A program made the translations under genes and the position numbers. The notes beneath the pieces are model-generated. The model ran no database searches. It saw only the letters and a list, made by a program, of their open reading frames with translations, and was not told where the DNA came from. This document shows positions 33,361 through 41,267 of a DNA stretch of 64,000 bases, one piece after another; the stretch's first letter is position 1; the number at the start of each line of letters is the position of its first letter. The stretch covers positions 2,790,001 to 2,854,000 of the forward strand of contig NZ_CP053344.1 in assembly GCF_013113715.1 (NCBI RefSeq), given 5' to 3'. This DNA comes from Herbiconiux sp. SALV-R1. Its GTDB lineage: Bacteria; Actinomycetota; Actinomycetes; Actinomycetales; Microbacteriaceae.

Positions 33361-33948
33361 ATGGCCTGCATGGGGGATATATCGAGGCGAACCGTGGTTC
33401 GAGCCGGAGTCTGGGCCACACCAGTAGTGGCGATAGCGGCGGCCGCACCTTTGGCGACAGCTTCGACGGGGTCGCCGATGCTAGCCTTCGGAGCCAACGT
33501 GACGACAGTTGCGGGCACCCAGGGCACCATACCGGTGAACGTGCTGCACTTGGAAGGTCCAGGCCAGATAGTTATCGTTGTTGGCGATGAGCCGGTATTG
33601 GGGTCCGCGCAGTTTCGACTGCAATCGGCACGTGTTGACGGGAACTGGGGCAGCGCTCCTGACGTCTTGATCAGGTCGTTGACGTCGGATATGGCGGTGA
33701 TCGTTCCGACTGGCCTCGGAAGCACAGACGTTATCTTCACGGTTCCCGCCGGAATTGCGCCTCATTCTCCGGTCGTGATCGACATCGGGGTGGGGTATGC
33801 GGACACACCGCCCGCCGATTTTAACGAGGACCCCTTGTGGGACATCACTGCGACTGTCTCGACTTCGGGTGCTACATCTTCGGGCCGGTGGGCGAACGCG
33901 ATCAACCGGATCACCAGCGGCGTGCCCGTGCATGGGCTCGAGGCCTGA
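33361..33948 (+). CDS. Tat-exported protein of unknown function (1 of 3)
   Basis: This 195-residue protein has a twin-arginine signal, DISRRTVVRAGVWATPVVAIAAAAPLATAS, which directs folded export. The mature part (about 160 residues) is rich in Val, Thr and Ser with strand-like spacing, such as VNVLHLEGPGQIVIVVGDEP. It is probably a beta-sandwich. ATG 33361 or 33370 can start it; the ribosome site is weak. Two more genes within 2 kb share this signal-peptide type but not the mature domain. No family is recognised. Confidence 0.6.
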   Translation: MACMGDISRRTVVRAGVWATPVVAIAAAAPLATASTGSPMLAFGANVTTVAGTQGTIPVNVLHLEGPGQIVIVVGDEPVLGSAQFRLQSARVDGNWGSAPDVLIRSLTSDMAVIVPTGLGSTDVIFTVPAGIAPHSPVVIDIGVGYADTPPADFNEDPLWDITATVSTSGATSSGRWANAINRITSGVPVHGLEA

Positions 33949-34371
33949 CCGCGCCCGCGCCTCTCTCGTTGGTTAGAACTCGAGGACGCCATCAGCGACG
34001 CGACGGCTTTGGGGCGAAATGGTCCCGCCGCGCGCGGTGGACCGTGTGCAACTGGGAGTCGCCGCACGACCGGCAGGGAATGGCCTGATAAGGCAGTCTT
34101 GCAAGTGGAGACTGCTGCGGCAACGTACGAGACGGCGTTCGTTAGCAGCACTCGGCCGCTAACAGACCTGCGCAAGTGCGAGGCAGCGGATCACTAGGCA
34201 TCACCGCGCCATCCCCATCGGGGGTTGTCACTTCGCAACCACTGATTGGCTCGATGACGACTGGCTCACGAAAGTCGCTCACCTTTACACACGCAGAGCC
34301 TATTCTGGTCACACCACTGAAAGCGAGGTGGTCGGTCGCCGCATCTGTTCGCTAGTGAACTAATGGTTCGC
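33949..34371. other. Intergenic stretch with no recognisable gene
   Basis: No frame with protein-like composition was found in these 423 bases. Base composition is a little lower in GC than the surroundings. I see no tRNA, repeat or clear terminator. Confidence 0.5.
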
Positions 34372-34818
34372 TCAGGCAAAAACGAGTTGGATCACCGGCA
34401 CGACCGGGTTACCTTCGGGCGCCAGAGATCCGATGAGCACGTCGGACACGTTCGATCGGGCGAGGTATGTGATGGACTGAGTCGGGAGAGAACTGTGCGG
34501 TGGCACAGTCGCCATAAGGATCAGCCGGTCGCCCGTTTCGGTGGGAGCCCACGCCCCGGTCCCATAGGCCTCGAGCTCAATAACTCCTTGCGACATAGGG
34601 GCTGAAAATACGACATCAACTGCAACGTCAAACGGGTTCGTCGCCGTGAAGACCGTATCAGCGCGACGCGCCGACGAATACTGGGCGGTCCACGTCCATG
34701 TCAGCCTCTGAATGCTCGCGGCAACTGCCGGCGCCGCCACCGCAAGCGCGACGACTGGCACGCTCCATGAAGCAGCACGAACAACGCTCCTTCTCGTTAG
34801 GTCCCCCATGTTCGACAT
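34372..34818 (-). CDS. Tat-exported protein of unknown function (2 of 3)
   Basis: This 148-residue protein has the twin-arginine signal LTRRSVVRAASWSVPVVALAVAAPAVAAS. The mature part (about 110 residues) has strand-like segments (RLTWTWTAQYSSARRADTVF, DVAVDVVFSAPMS). ATG 34818 has AAGG nine bases upstream; ATG 34809 is an alternative. The gene faces the third Tat protein (34861) with 42 bases between divergent starts, so the two may share control. No family is recognised. Confidence 0.6.
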   Translation of the reverse strand: MSNMGDLTRRSVVRAASWSVPVVALAVAAPAVAASIQRLTWTWTAQYSSARRADTVFTATNPFDVAVDVVFSAPMSQGVIELEAYGTGAWAPTETGDRLILMATVPPHSSLPTQSITYLARSNVSDVLIGSLAPEGNPVVPVIQLVFA

Positions 34819-34860
34819 GCTACCGGGCCTTACGAAGGGATCTATTGGTAACATGTCGAC

Positions 34861-35247
34861 ATGGAGCACCCGGGGGCGGACCAGCACGTTACTCGGCGTA
34901 GCTTAGTTGGCTTAGTGTGGGCCGCCCCCGTGGTCGTCGCTGCGATAGCTGCGCCCTCAGCCGCGGCATCCGGCAGTTACAGGATCAGCGTTCGCGATGC
35001 ATTCCAAGTCGGCCCGATGAACAACTCGACCGCAGTAATCACGGGATACGTATTTCTCCGTAACGACCGAACCAAGCCCGCGCCGGGTGTATCGCTTACG
35101 ATTACGACCCTTCCAGGCGGGAGCGTCGCTCTGACAACCACAAGCGACAACGGCTTCTTCCTCACAAGGATTAGCACCGGCACAAGACGGGTCTCGTACC
35201 AGGTCGTCGCATCCGACGGGTCAAAAGTGACTGGAGCACTTCGCTGA
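34861..35247 (+). CDS. Tat-exported protein of unknown function (3 of 3)
   Basis: This 128-residue protein has the signal VTRRSLVGLVWAAPVVVAAIAAPSAAAS, again with twin Arg followed by a WAAPVV core. The mature domain of about 90 residues (GYVFLRNDRTKPAPGVSLTITTLPGG, GFFLTRISTGTRRVSYQVVASDG) looks like an Ig-like or carboxypeptidase-regulatory-like beta sandwich, found in surface adhesins. The start ATG 34861 has a weak ribosome site. Divergent from the second Tat protein. Confidence 0.6.
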   Translation: MEHPGADQHVTRRSLVGLVWAAPVVVAAIAAPSAAASGSYRISVRDAFQVGPMNNSTAVITGYVFLRNDRTKPAPGVSLTITTLPGGSVALTTTSDNGFFLTRISTGTRRVSYQVVASDGSKVTGALR

Positions 35248-35787
35248 GAGCAGACCCTCTTCGTGCGTGACCACGGAGAGAACTTAGACTCGGTTCGTCG
35301 ATGAGGTCGACGACCCCAGTGCGGCCACCCGTCCGTGCCGCCTTCACGCCCCAGACAATTGTGCGGACAGTCTCAGCCCAGGTAGAAGATATCGTCGGCA
35401 CCGCAGCGACCATCAGGCACGTACTCTAGGCGAGAGCTAGCCCATTGTGCTTCTTAGCGCACCGCCCTTTCCGGCCTCAGCGGGACATAAGGGCGCTCAG
35501 CTCAGCTGGAACTGTCCCCAGCTCCTGGCACATTGATCTGTGACAGAGTGTCCGTCGCCAAATCGGGTCCAAAACAGGATGTGGAGATCGCCGAGACAGC
35601 CCCGCCCCACCGCCTGTGTGACCGAGACGCTTGTCGCCAGCGCTAGAAGTTTGCGTCGAATGCACTTCATCACCAGCTGCCAATAAGCACGCCCGATGAC
35701 GGGATAGTGGGCTGACAGCAACCAACCATTTCCCTCCGGCCGACGGGCACGTCTAGGCTCGGGGCACGCGACTGGAAGGGGAAGTCG
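35248..35787. other. Intergenic stretch with no recognisable gene
   Basis: These 540 bases hold no convincing gene on either strand. The longest frame, on the minus strand (35477-35725), has no ribosome site and an implausible composition. I see no RNA gene or repeat. Confidence 0.5.
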
Positions 35788-36891
35788 ATGTCGGGAGTCC
35801 ACACGGTGAGGCCGGTCGCCCCACGCACGCAGGGCGACCGCGTGGTCGTGCCCGATGTGGCTCGCGGGTTCGCGATCTTCGCCATGCTCGTGGCCCATGC
35901 CATTCCTCTGGTGCCCCAAGTCCCCGGCGCCGTCCGCTTCCTCGAGCGTCAGCTCAACGACGTCGCGTCTCCCCTGTTCGCGTGCGTGATGGGAATGGCG
36001 ACGGCGATCGTCATCGCGAAGACGCGCCTCGAACCGCATGGCGTGCGCGCCGTGATCGTTCAGAACGTCATCCGCGGATGCATCCTCGTCATTCTGGGCG
36101 TCTGGTTGCAGACCTGGGGAAGCTGGATCGCCATCATCCTGTCGTTCCTCGGAATCGTGCTGGCGATCGGCACGCCGCTTCTGCTTCTCCCCACGAAGGC
36201 CCTCATTGCGGTGATCGCCGTAATCGTCGTCGCCGGCGCGCCGATCAATGCTTTCGTGCTGGACGTGGTCGAACCCACCATGGCGCTCCCGGGCAGCCTG
36301 GGGGCGACGTTCATCGACTGGGTGTTCTTGAACCCGCACTACAGGGTGACGAATCTGCTGCCCTGGTTCCTGTTCGGTGCCGTGGTGTTCAGGATCGGCT
36401 TCACCTCGCGGAGGCTGGCCTGGACCATGCTCATCCTGGCTCCTTTGGCTTGGGGAGGTGACTTCGTCATCCGGCGCGTCTTCTCAGTCGAGCGCGGCCC
36501 GTCGGGCAGCTACCTCGACACGCTCCACGACACCGGCCTCGTGCTCGGCGCCCTCGCCGCCATCATGCTTCTGGCAGCCGTGCGAGCCGAAGCGCCGGCC
36601 AGAGTCATCCGCGCCGTCTTCGTGCCTTTCCGAGCCATCGGCACCGTGGCGCTCTCCCTTTATGTGCTGCAGGTGGCGATCGTCGCCTGGCTGGCCCGAA
36701 GCGGAGCCCTGACGTTCAGCGAGAACAACTACGCCGCCTGGTGTCTTGTGGTGCTCGCCGTGCCGGCCGCGGGCATCCTCTGGTGGCGATTCATCGGCAA
36801 GGGGCCCATCGAGTGGGTCATCGGCTTCCTGTCCGGGCGGTACCGCGTCGCCCGCGTACCGCGGTCTGCGCACACAACCACCCCAGCCTGA
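35788..36891 (+). CDS. DUF418/HGSNAT-like multi-pass membrane protein
   Basis: This 367-residue protein has about ten hydrophobic helices. The start VVVPDVARGFAIFAMLVAHAIPLVP carries the Asp-x-x-RG-x-A pattern of the DUF418/DUF1624 membrane acyltransferase group. The C-terminal LHDTGLVLGALAAIMLLAAVRAEAPARVIRAVFVPFRAIGTVALSLYVLQV is the DUF418 core. The substrate is unknown; such proteins may move acyl groups to extracellular targets. ATG 35788 follows a very good GGAAGGGGAAG site. VanZ follows 22 bases later. Confidence 0.78.
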   Translation: MSGVHTVRPVAPRTQGDRVVVPDVARGFAIFAMLVAHAIPLVPQVPGAVRFLERQLNDVASPLFACVMGMATAIVIAKTRLEPHGVRAVIVQNVIRGCILVILGVWLQTWGSWIAIILSFLGIVLAIGTPLLLLPTKALIAVIAVIVVAGAPINAFVLDVVEPTMALPGSLGATFIDWVFLNPHYRVTNLLPWFLFGAVVFRIGFTSRRLAWTMLILAPLAWGGDFVIRRVFSVERGPSGSYLDTLHDTGLVLGALAAIMLLAAVRAEAPARVIRAVFVPFRAIGTVALSLYVLQVAIVAWLARSGALTFSENNYAAWCLVVLAVPAAGILWWRFIGKGPIEWVIGFLSGRYRVARVPRSAHTTTPA

Positions 36892-36913
36892 TCGGCTAAA
36901 GTCCTGGTTCCAT

Positions 36914-37342
36914 ATGAGGAACTCGTCTGCGCCCGTGCTGCGCACCATCGCCGCAGTCCTGCTCGTGCTCTACGGCTTGGGCGTCGCGTTCGTCGTGTTC
37001 TGGCCGTCACCGGTCGACGCGGGCTCGCGGTCTGACCTCCTACGACTCATCTCGCAGCTCCACGCACACGGCCTTCCTCGTTCGATCGGCTACCAGCAGG
37101 TCGAGTTCGCGGCGAACGTCGGCATGTTCGTGCCTCTCGGCATCCTCATCGGTCTCGTGCTGGGGCGCCGCTGGTGGTGGCTCGCGCTCGTCATCTGCGC
37201 TGCGGCCTCGACGTCGATTGAGCTCCTCCAATACCTCCTGCTCCCCCACCGCTTCGCCACTTACCGCGACGTGGTGGCCAACACCTTCGGCGGCTCGCTC
37301 GGCACGGTCGCGGCCGGGGCGATCTACGCGCTCAGACGCTAG
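36914..37342 (+). CDS. VanZ-family membrane protein
   Basis: This 142-residue protein has four hydrophobic segments: VLRTIAAVLLVLYGLGVAFVVFWPSPVD, FAANVGMFVPLGILIGLVLGRR, WWLALVICAAASTSIELLQYLLLP, and a last one at ANTFGGSLGTVAAGAIYAL. The VanZ motifs NVGMFVPLG, SIELLQ and the DVVANTFGGSLG box are clear. VanZ proteins are associated with teicoplanin tolerance or glycan changes, but their mechanism is unknown. The gene sits downstream of the DUF418-like gene. Confidence 0.85.
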   Translation: MRNSSAPVLRTIAAVLLVLYGLGVAFVVFWPSPVDAGSRSDLLRLISQLHAHGLPRSIGYQQVEFAANVGMFVPLGILIGLVLGRRWWWLALVICAAASTSIELLQYLLLPHRFATYRDVVANTFGGSLGTVAAGAIYALRR

Positions 37343-37413
37343 CGTCCGCCGTCGGTGGAATGGTGCTGGCTAGCCATGACGCAGTGGGCCTGCTGCTCTG
37401 GTGGACTGGCCGC

Positions 37414-37563
37414 ATGCCTCGAACCCCGCGACATCTCACCCGCGCCGCGTGCCGCAATTGCGGCCTTCGCTTGCACGCTTCCGAGCTCCTGCTCCCGTGG
37501 CACGCGTGCTCAGAGGACTGCGCCGACGAGCTCTGGTTCCGCCAACAGGTGCGAGCCGGCTAG
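37414..37563 (+). CDS. Small zinc-ribbon-like protein
   Basis: This 49-residue protein starts at ATG 37414 (MPRTPRHLTR). It has CRNCGLRLHASELLLPWHACSEDCADELWF, with two pairs of Cys (C-x2-C and C-x3-C) plus a His, likely to bind zinc. The ribosome site is weak. Its stop overlaps the end of the convergent E1-like gene by four bases. No family is recognised. Confidence 0.45.
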   Translation: MPRTPRHLTRAACRNCGLRLHASELLLPWHACSEDCADELWFRQQVRAG

Positions 37564-38513
37564 GAGCGCTCGGCGCTCCTGCGCGCGATGTCGGCGTGCG
37601 TGTACGCACCCTGGGGGTTGCGCCCCAGCCGGTCTCGGACCGCAGCCGAGACGACGTGGCGGTAGTGAGCGGCCCGCCCGGCCCGGAGCACTCGGCCGCG
37701 CATGGTGTACGCATCGAGATACCCGAGGCGCGGCGCCCAGATGGGCCGCCGGCGGCGGTTCCGTATGCCTGCTGCCGCCGTCAGGTGCAGAAAGGCCTGC
37801 GTCGTGCCGAGGGCGCTAGCCAGGTCGACCCCGGGAGAGATCGAGGGCAGCGACACACTCGAACCGTCGGGAGCGAGTGTCGTCATCGCGATCAACCCAC
37901 GCAGATCGGAGTAAGGCGGGACGTACGGGAGGAACCGGGTGAAGTCCACTTCTGAGTGAGCCACCTCGTCCAATGGCGCGGTCTCCGAGAGCCCCATGAA
38001 TCTTTCAAACGTCCACCGGCTGCGGGGATGAAAAGCGGTGACCTGCGCAGCGAAGCCGACGTTCACGACCAGCACGTCAGGAATACCGAGCCGGCGAGCA
38101 GTGCGTGCGATGGTCGTTCCGATCTCCGGATGCATCGTCTCCGACTCGTCGAACACCAGGGTCGCGCCGTGCATGAACTCGTCGACGTTCTCGACGGTCA
38201 CGCCGTCTCGATAGACGTGCACCTGAGCCCGCGGATTGATTGCCTTGACCTCATCGCGGAAGACGTCGGCTTTTGAGCGCCCGTAGGTCGCGGTTGTCGC
38301 ACCGGGGACGCGATTCGCGTTCTGCGCCTCGAACTCCTCGGGGTCCGCGATGCTGAAGCTCGAGACGCCCATCCTCGCGAGCTTGGTCCCCACCTGGTAG
38401 CCCACGCCCCCGACCCCTGCGATGGCGACTCGCGACGAGATGAGCGCCTGTTGCTCGGCTTCGTTCCAGAACCCGAAATTACGCGAGAACTCCAGCGAGT
38501 CTACGGATTTCAT
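37560..38513 (-). CDS. Cysteine-free E1/ThiF-like adenylating enzyme
   Basis: This 317-residue protein of the ThiF/MoeB/E1 superfamily activates a carboxyl group with ATP. The nucleotide-binding glycine loop is IAGVGGVGYQVGTKLARMGV at residues about 31-50. The conserved acidic/Arg box is IADPEEFEAQNANRVPG, with Lys in TYGRSKADV and Asp in LVFDES at the usual places. The chain contains no cysteine at all, so it has no catalytic Cys for thioester transfer and no CxxC zinc site. It must act by adenylation alone or by ligation, as MccB does. The ATG overlaps the stop of the acyl-synthase gene (ATGA). Partner and substrate are unknown. Confidence 0.8.
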   Translation of the reverse strand: MKSVDSLEFSRNFGFWNEAEQQALISSRVAIAGVGGVGYQVGTKLARMGVSSFSIADPEEFEAQNANRVPGATTATYGRSKADVFRDEVKAINPRAQVHVYRDGVTVENVDEFMHGATLVFDESETMHPEIGTTIARTARRLGIPDVLVVNVGFAAQVTAFHPRSRWTFERFMGLSETAPLDEVAHSEVDFTRFLPYVPPYSDLRGLIAMTTLAPDGSSVSLPSISPGVDLASALGTTQAFLHLTAAAGIRNRRRRPIWAPRLGYLDAYTMRGRVLRAGRAAHYRHVVSAAVRDRLGRNPQGAYTHADIARRSAERS

Positions 38514-39376
38514 CCGCCCTCGACCACAGCCTCTTCAGTGCGCGCCGTGCGCGGGCTCGAGAACGTCTGGTCGGGTGCGGCCGCAGCGTCGGCGAGCGCA
38601 GCCGCCGCCTCGCGCTGTGCTCGCGAAACGCGACCGAAGTACTCGAGTGAGCCGTCTGCCTCAATCAATTGGCCGAGGATGGTGGCGTTGCGCTCATTGA
38701 TCCGCGCCGCGGAGCCGTCGAGATCGAACTCGACCGGAAGGTTGTAGTCGAGGTAGTGCTCGATGTAACGGGGCTCTCCGATGCGCGAGATGGCGAGCAC
38801 GCCGGCGAGATGACGCTCGAGCCACGGCTCGATGATCGCGAACGTGCGTCCGACGTCGTGGGCCGTGAAGTACGACGACATGAGCGCGAAGAGGTGCCAC
38901 TGCACGAGTTCTTGCATAGCAACGCGCTCGTGGCGGGCGATGACCCGCGACACCTCGACACTGCCGTCGGCGAGCGGGTCGTTGGCGAACAGCTCGGGGC
39001 AGAAGTCTTCGACTGGCAGCGGCCGGCTTTCGCCATCCGCGCCTTTAATGATTGTGCGTGCCACACCCACAATCCGCACACCCTCAGGGGCGTTCTCAAG
39101 AACCGCGAAAGTCACTGAGCGCGCATCGTCTTCATCACGATCGAGGCCGTCGTCCGAGAGGTCCGAGGGGTCGAGCTGACCGGTCTGCTCAACGTACACG
39201 CGGCGACGAAACTCGAAGTGCTGCCGGTACACCTCTTCGAAGCCCGGACGGGCGATCCCGTTGATGCCGATGATGCCCGTGGCGAGGCGCGCGTCGGGGT
39301 CGGAGAGGAAGGCGGGTGAGCCTGTGATGACGGGGATGACCGCCGCGTTGCTGACAGATTTGTCAATCCGCGACAC
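38510..39376 (-). CDS. LuxI/FeeM-like N-acyl amino acid or autoinducer synthase
   Basis: This 288-residue GNAT-fold acyltransferase is related to acyl-homoserine-lactone synthases and FeeM N-acyl amino acid synthases, which join an acyl group from an acyl-carrier protein to an amine. Visible features are FEEVYRQHFEFRRRVYVEQ (the LuxI-like Arg-Val-Tyr entry), GVRIVGVARTIIK, and the key SVEVSRVIARHE with the E-x-SR motif. A long C-terminal helix region has RTFAIIEPWLERHLAG and GEPRYIEHYLDYNLP. GTG 39376 is the first in-frame start that gives a sensible N-terminus; an ATG at 39526 would add 50 unlikely residues. It is coupled to the E1-like gene and divergent from the TetR gene. Confidence 0.75.
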   Translation of the reverse strand: MSRIDKSVSNAAVIPVITGSPAFLSDPDARLATGIIGINGIARPGFEEVYRQHFEFRRRVYVEQTGQLDPSDLSDDGLDRDEDDARSVTFAVLENAPEGVRIVGVARTIIKGADGESRPLPVEDFCPELFANDPLADGSVEVSRVIARHERVAMQELVQWHLFALMSSYFTAHDVGRTFAIIEPWLERHLAGVLAISRIGEPRYIEHYLDYNLPVEFDLDGSAARINERNATILGQLIEADGSLEYFGRVSRAQREAAAALADAAAAPDQTFSSPRTARTEEAVVEGG

Positions 39377-39526
39377 GAGCCGACTTCCGCGCTGGCACCC
39401 ACGTGTGACGCATGAATCGGAGCACTTCGGATCCTCCGTTTTCAGGGGGTGGATGACCTTCCGGCGTGTCCGCAAAGAGCATGATGCCGTTGACCTGAGC
39501 ATAGAAGTGCGGCAAGTCGTTTGCAA

Positions 39527-39547
39527 CTTGGGACGCTATGTCCCAAG
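39527..39547 (+). promoter_or_regulatory. Perfect palindrome, likely TetR operator
   Basis: The half-sites CTTGGGAC (39527-39534) and GTCCCAAG (39540-39547) are exact inverted repeats with a five-base spacer. They lie 21 bases before the TetR start, between the divergent TetR and acyl-synthase genes. This is the usual size and place of a TetR-family operator, so autoregulation and control of the divergent operon are likely. Confidence 0.65.
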
Positions 39548-39568
39548 ATGGTTCCGAGAGGGGCTTTC

Positions 39569-40447
39569 ATGTCGGAGAACAGCTGGACGAAGTCCGCCAC
39601 CGGTCGCACTCGCGTACCGAAAGATGAAGTACGAACGAAGCTCCTCGACACAGCAATGGCGCTCGTGCAGTCGAACGGACTGACGGTCGGTTTCGAGCAC
39701 CTCTTGATGGACGACCTCATTAAAGAGGCAGGCGTTCCGCGCAGTTCGGTCTACCGCATCTGGGACTCGAAGGAGGCCTTCTTCGAGGAGCTCCTGAGCG
39801 AGGTTGCGAACCAGGTCTCCCCCGGTCGCGCTGACGAGGAATCACTCGTCGCGACGTGGGAGTACCTCGGCTTCCGCGCCGACGAACTCCGCACCCCGGA
39901 AGGCCGCCGCCGCATCCTCGTCGACGTCACCGGCCTCGCCGCCGAGCAGAACTTCGAGTCGGTCACCTCTTCTATCCAGTGGCGCACCTATGTGGCCCTC
40001 TCGTCGACCGCTCTTTCGTACCCCGATTCGCGCGTGCGCGAGCGCATCATCGAGGCACTGCGCAACAGCGAGCTCGCCTTCCTCGACCAGATGGAAGTCT
40101 TTTACCGCAACATCGTGCCGGCCGTCGGCTACCGCCTCCGCCCCGACCTCAACGACGACTACCGTCCCCTTGTCGTCGCTGCCGCAGCGATCATCGAGGG
40201 CCTTGGCATCGCCCGCACCACCATCCCAGACCTCGTCGAAGGCCGCTACAACGTCGACAACGAGGGTCGCCCCGCGGAGGTGTCCCTCGCGGCCATCTCG
40301 TACCACGCGATCATCACGGCCTTCATCGTGCCCGACCCGAACTACGACGCCGAGGCCGCCATCGCCCGCCTCTCGGGCGGCATCGACGAGATGCCCGTCG
40401 TGCAGCCCCGCTCCCGCGACCTCGACGGCGGCCCGGCGGAAGACTGA
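39569..40447 (+). CDS. TetR-family transcriptional regulator
   Basis: This 292-residue protein has an N-terminal TetR helix-turn-helix (VRTKLLDTAMALVQSNGLTVGFEHLLMDDLIKEAGVPRSSVYRIWDSKEAFFEELL) and a long helical ligand-binding domain. ATG 39569 follows GAGAGGGG. It is longer than the usual 190-230 residues because of an extended C-terminal part ending in an acidic tail. It is divergent from the acyl-synthase/E1 pair and separated from it by 192 bases containing a perfect palindrome, so it probably represses or senses that pathway. Confidence 0.85.
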   Translation: MSENSWTKSATGRTRVPKDEVRTKLLDTAMALVQSNGLTVGFEHLLMDDLIKEAGVPRSSVYRIWDSKEAFFEELLSEVANQVSPGRADEESLVATWEYLGFRADELRTPEGRRRILVDVTGLAAEQNFESVTSSIQWRTYVALSSTALSYPDSRVRERIIEALRNSELAFLDQMEVFYRNIVPAVGYRLRPDLNDDYRPLVVAAAAIIEGLGIARTTIPDLVEGRYNVDNEGRPAEVSLAAISYHAIITAFIVPDPNYDAEAAIARLSGGIDEMPVVQPRSRDLDGGPAED

Positions 40448-40631
40448 TCGGTTAGCGCGAGCGGAGAACGTAAACCCGCTCTTGCTCTTCAACTCCAGGA
40501 GCCTCGCAACTGTCAACATCCGCAGAGACGCTCTTGGATTCCGTTTAGCCGCGGGTACGGTTTGGGTCGTTGAACCCGACCACTGTTGACCTCGCCGAGG
40601 GTTAGCAGTCCGACCCGAAGGACTTTCAGCC

Positions 40632-41045
40632 ATGCCTTTCGCTGAGATAGCCGCAGCCGCGCTACTGCCCGCGATGATCGCTGCGCCCACCACCTCTCCT
40701 TTTCAGCCCGATGCGCCGCCGAACCAAGGGCTCGAATGGGTCTTGACGGCGGAAGGGCCCCAGATCAGCGTTGAGATGGAAGATGCCAAAGACGTGCGAA
40801 TCGTAATCGACACAGACAACAACCTGAAAGTAACGGCCGTCGGCGGAGTGTGGACCGGCGTCGTTATGGAGCCCGGCAGGACCGTTGTGGAGGACGACAA
40901 CGGAATTGAAGAGGAATCCGTACGTTTCCCGGTCTCACTTCGCCAAGGCGACGTCGGGTTTCCTGGTGCCGCTAAGGCCACCTTGTATCTCGACGGGAAC
41001 GCCATCGGCTCCGACGAGATCCGAGTGGGTGGCGTAACGTACTGA
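40632..41045 (+). CDS. Hypothetical protein, possibly exported
   Basis: This 137-residue protein starts at ATG 40632 after AAGGAC. The first 20 residues (FAEIAAAALLPAMIAAPTTS) could be a weak signal peptide. The rest is acidic with strand-like repeats (VRIVIDTDNNLKVTAVGGVWTGVVMEPG) and ends in SDEIRVGGVTY. No family is recognised. It lies between the TetR gene and a strong hairpin. Confidence 0.5.
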   Translation: MPFAEIAAAALLPAMIAAPTTSPFQPDAPPNQGLEWVLTAEGPQISVEMEDAKDVRIVIDTDNNLKVTAVGGVWTGVVMEPGRTVVEDDNGIEEESVRFPVSLRQGDVGFPGAAKATLYLDGNAIGSDEIRVGGVTY

Positions 41046-41091
41046 AGGCCGCAAAACCGACCCAATCTCGCAGACCGAAATTAAGCGAGGC

Positions 41092-41138
41092 GGGATTCCG
41101 CGGTTGAGTGTTGTGCAGACTCGTCACCGCGGAATCCC
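41092..41138. terminator. Hairpin between convergent genes
   Basis: The arms gggattccgcggt (41092-41104) and accgcggaatccc (41126-41138) pair perfectly across a 21-base loop. They lie between the ends of the plus-strand gene at 41045 and the minus-strand gene at 41268. A bidirectional terminator role fits the place; no clear T run is seen. Confidence 0.55.
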
Positions 41139-41267
41139 ACGCCGAGGGCTGACGACCAACTCGTACCGAGCAGGAAACCCCGGGTCAATGTTATAGGGAG
41201 TTAATTGACTCGACGAGTGCCTGTGTGGGGCTACGACCTCTCGGGACTCAAAGTCGGCCGGCCAATG

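Noticed and set aside
35477-35725. 82-codon minus-strand frame
   Set aside because: There is no ribosome site, the composition is unlike a protein, and no neighbour supports it.
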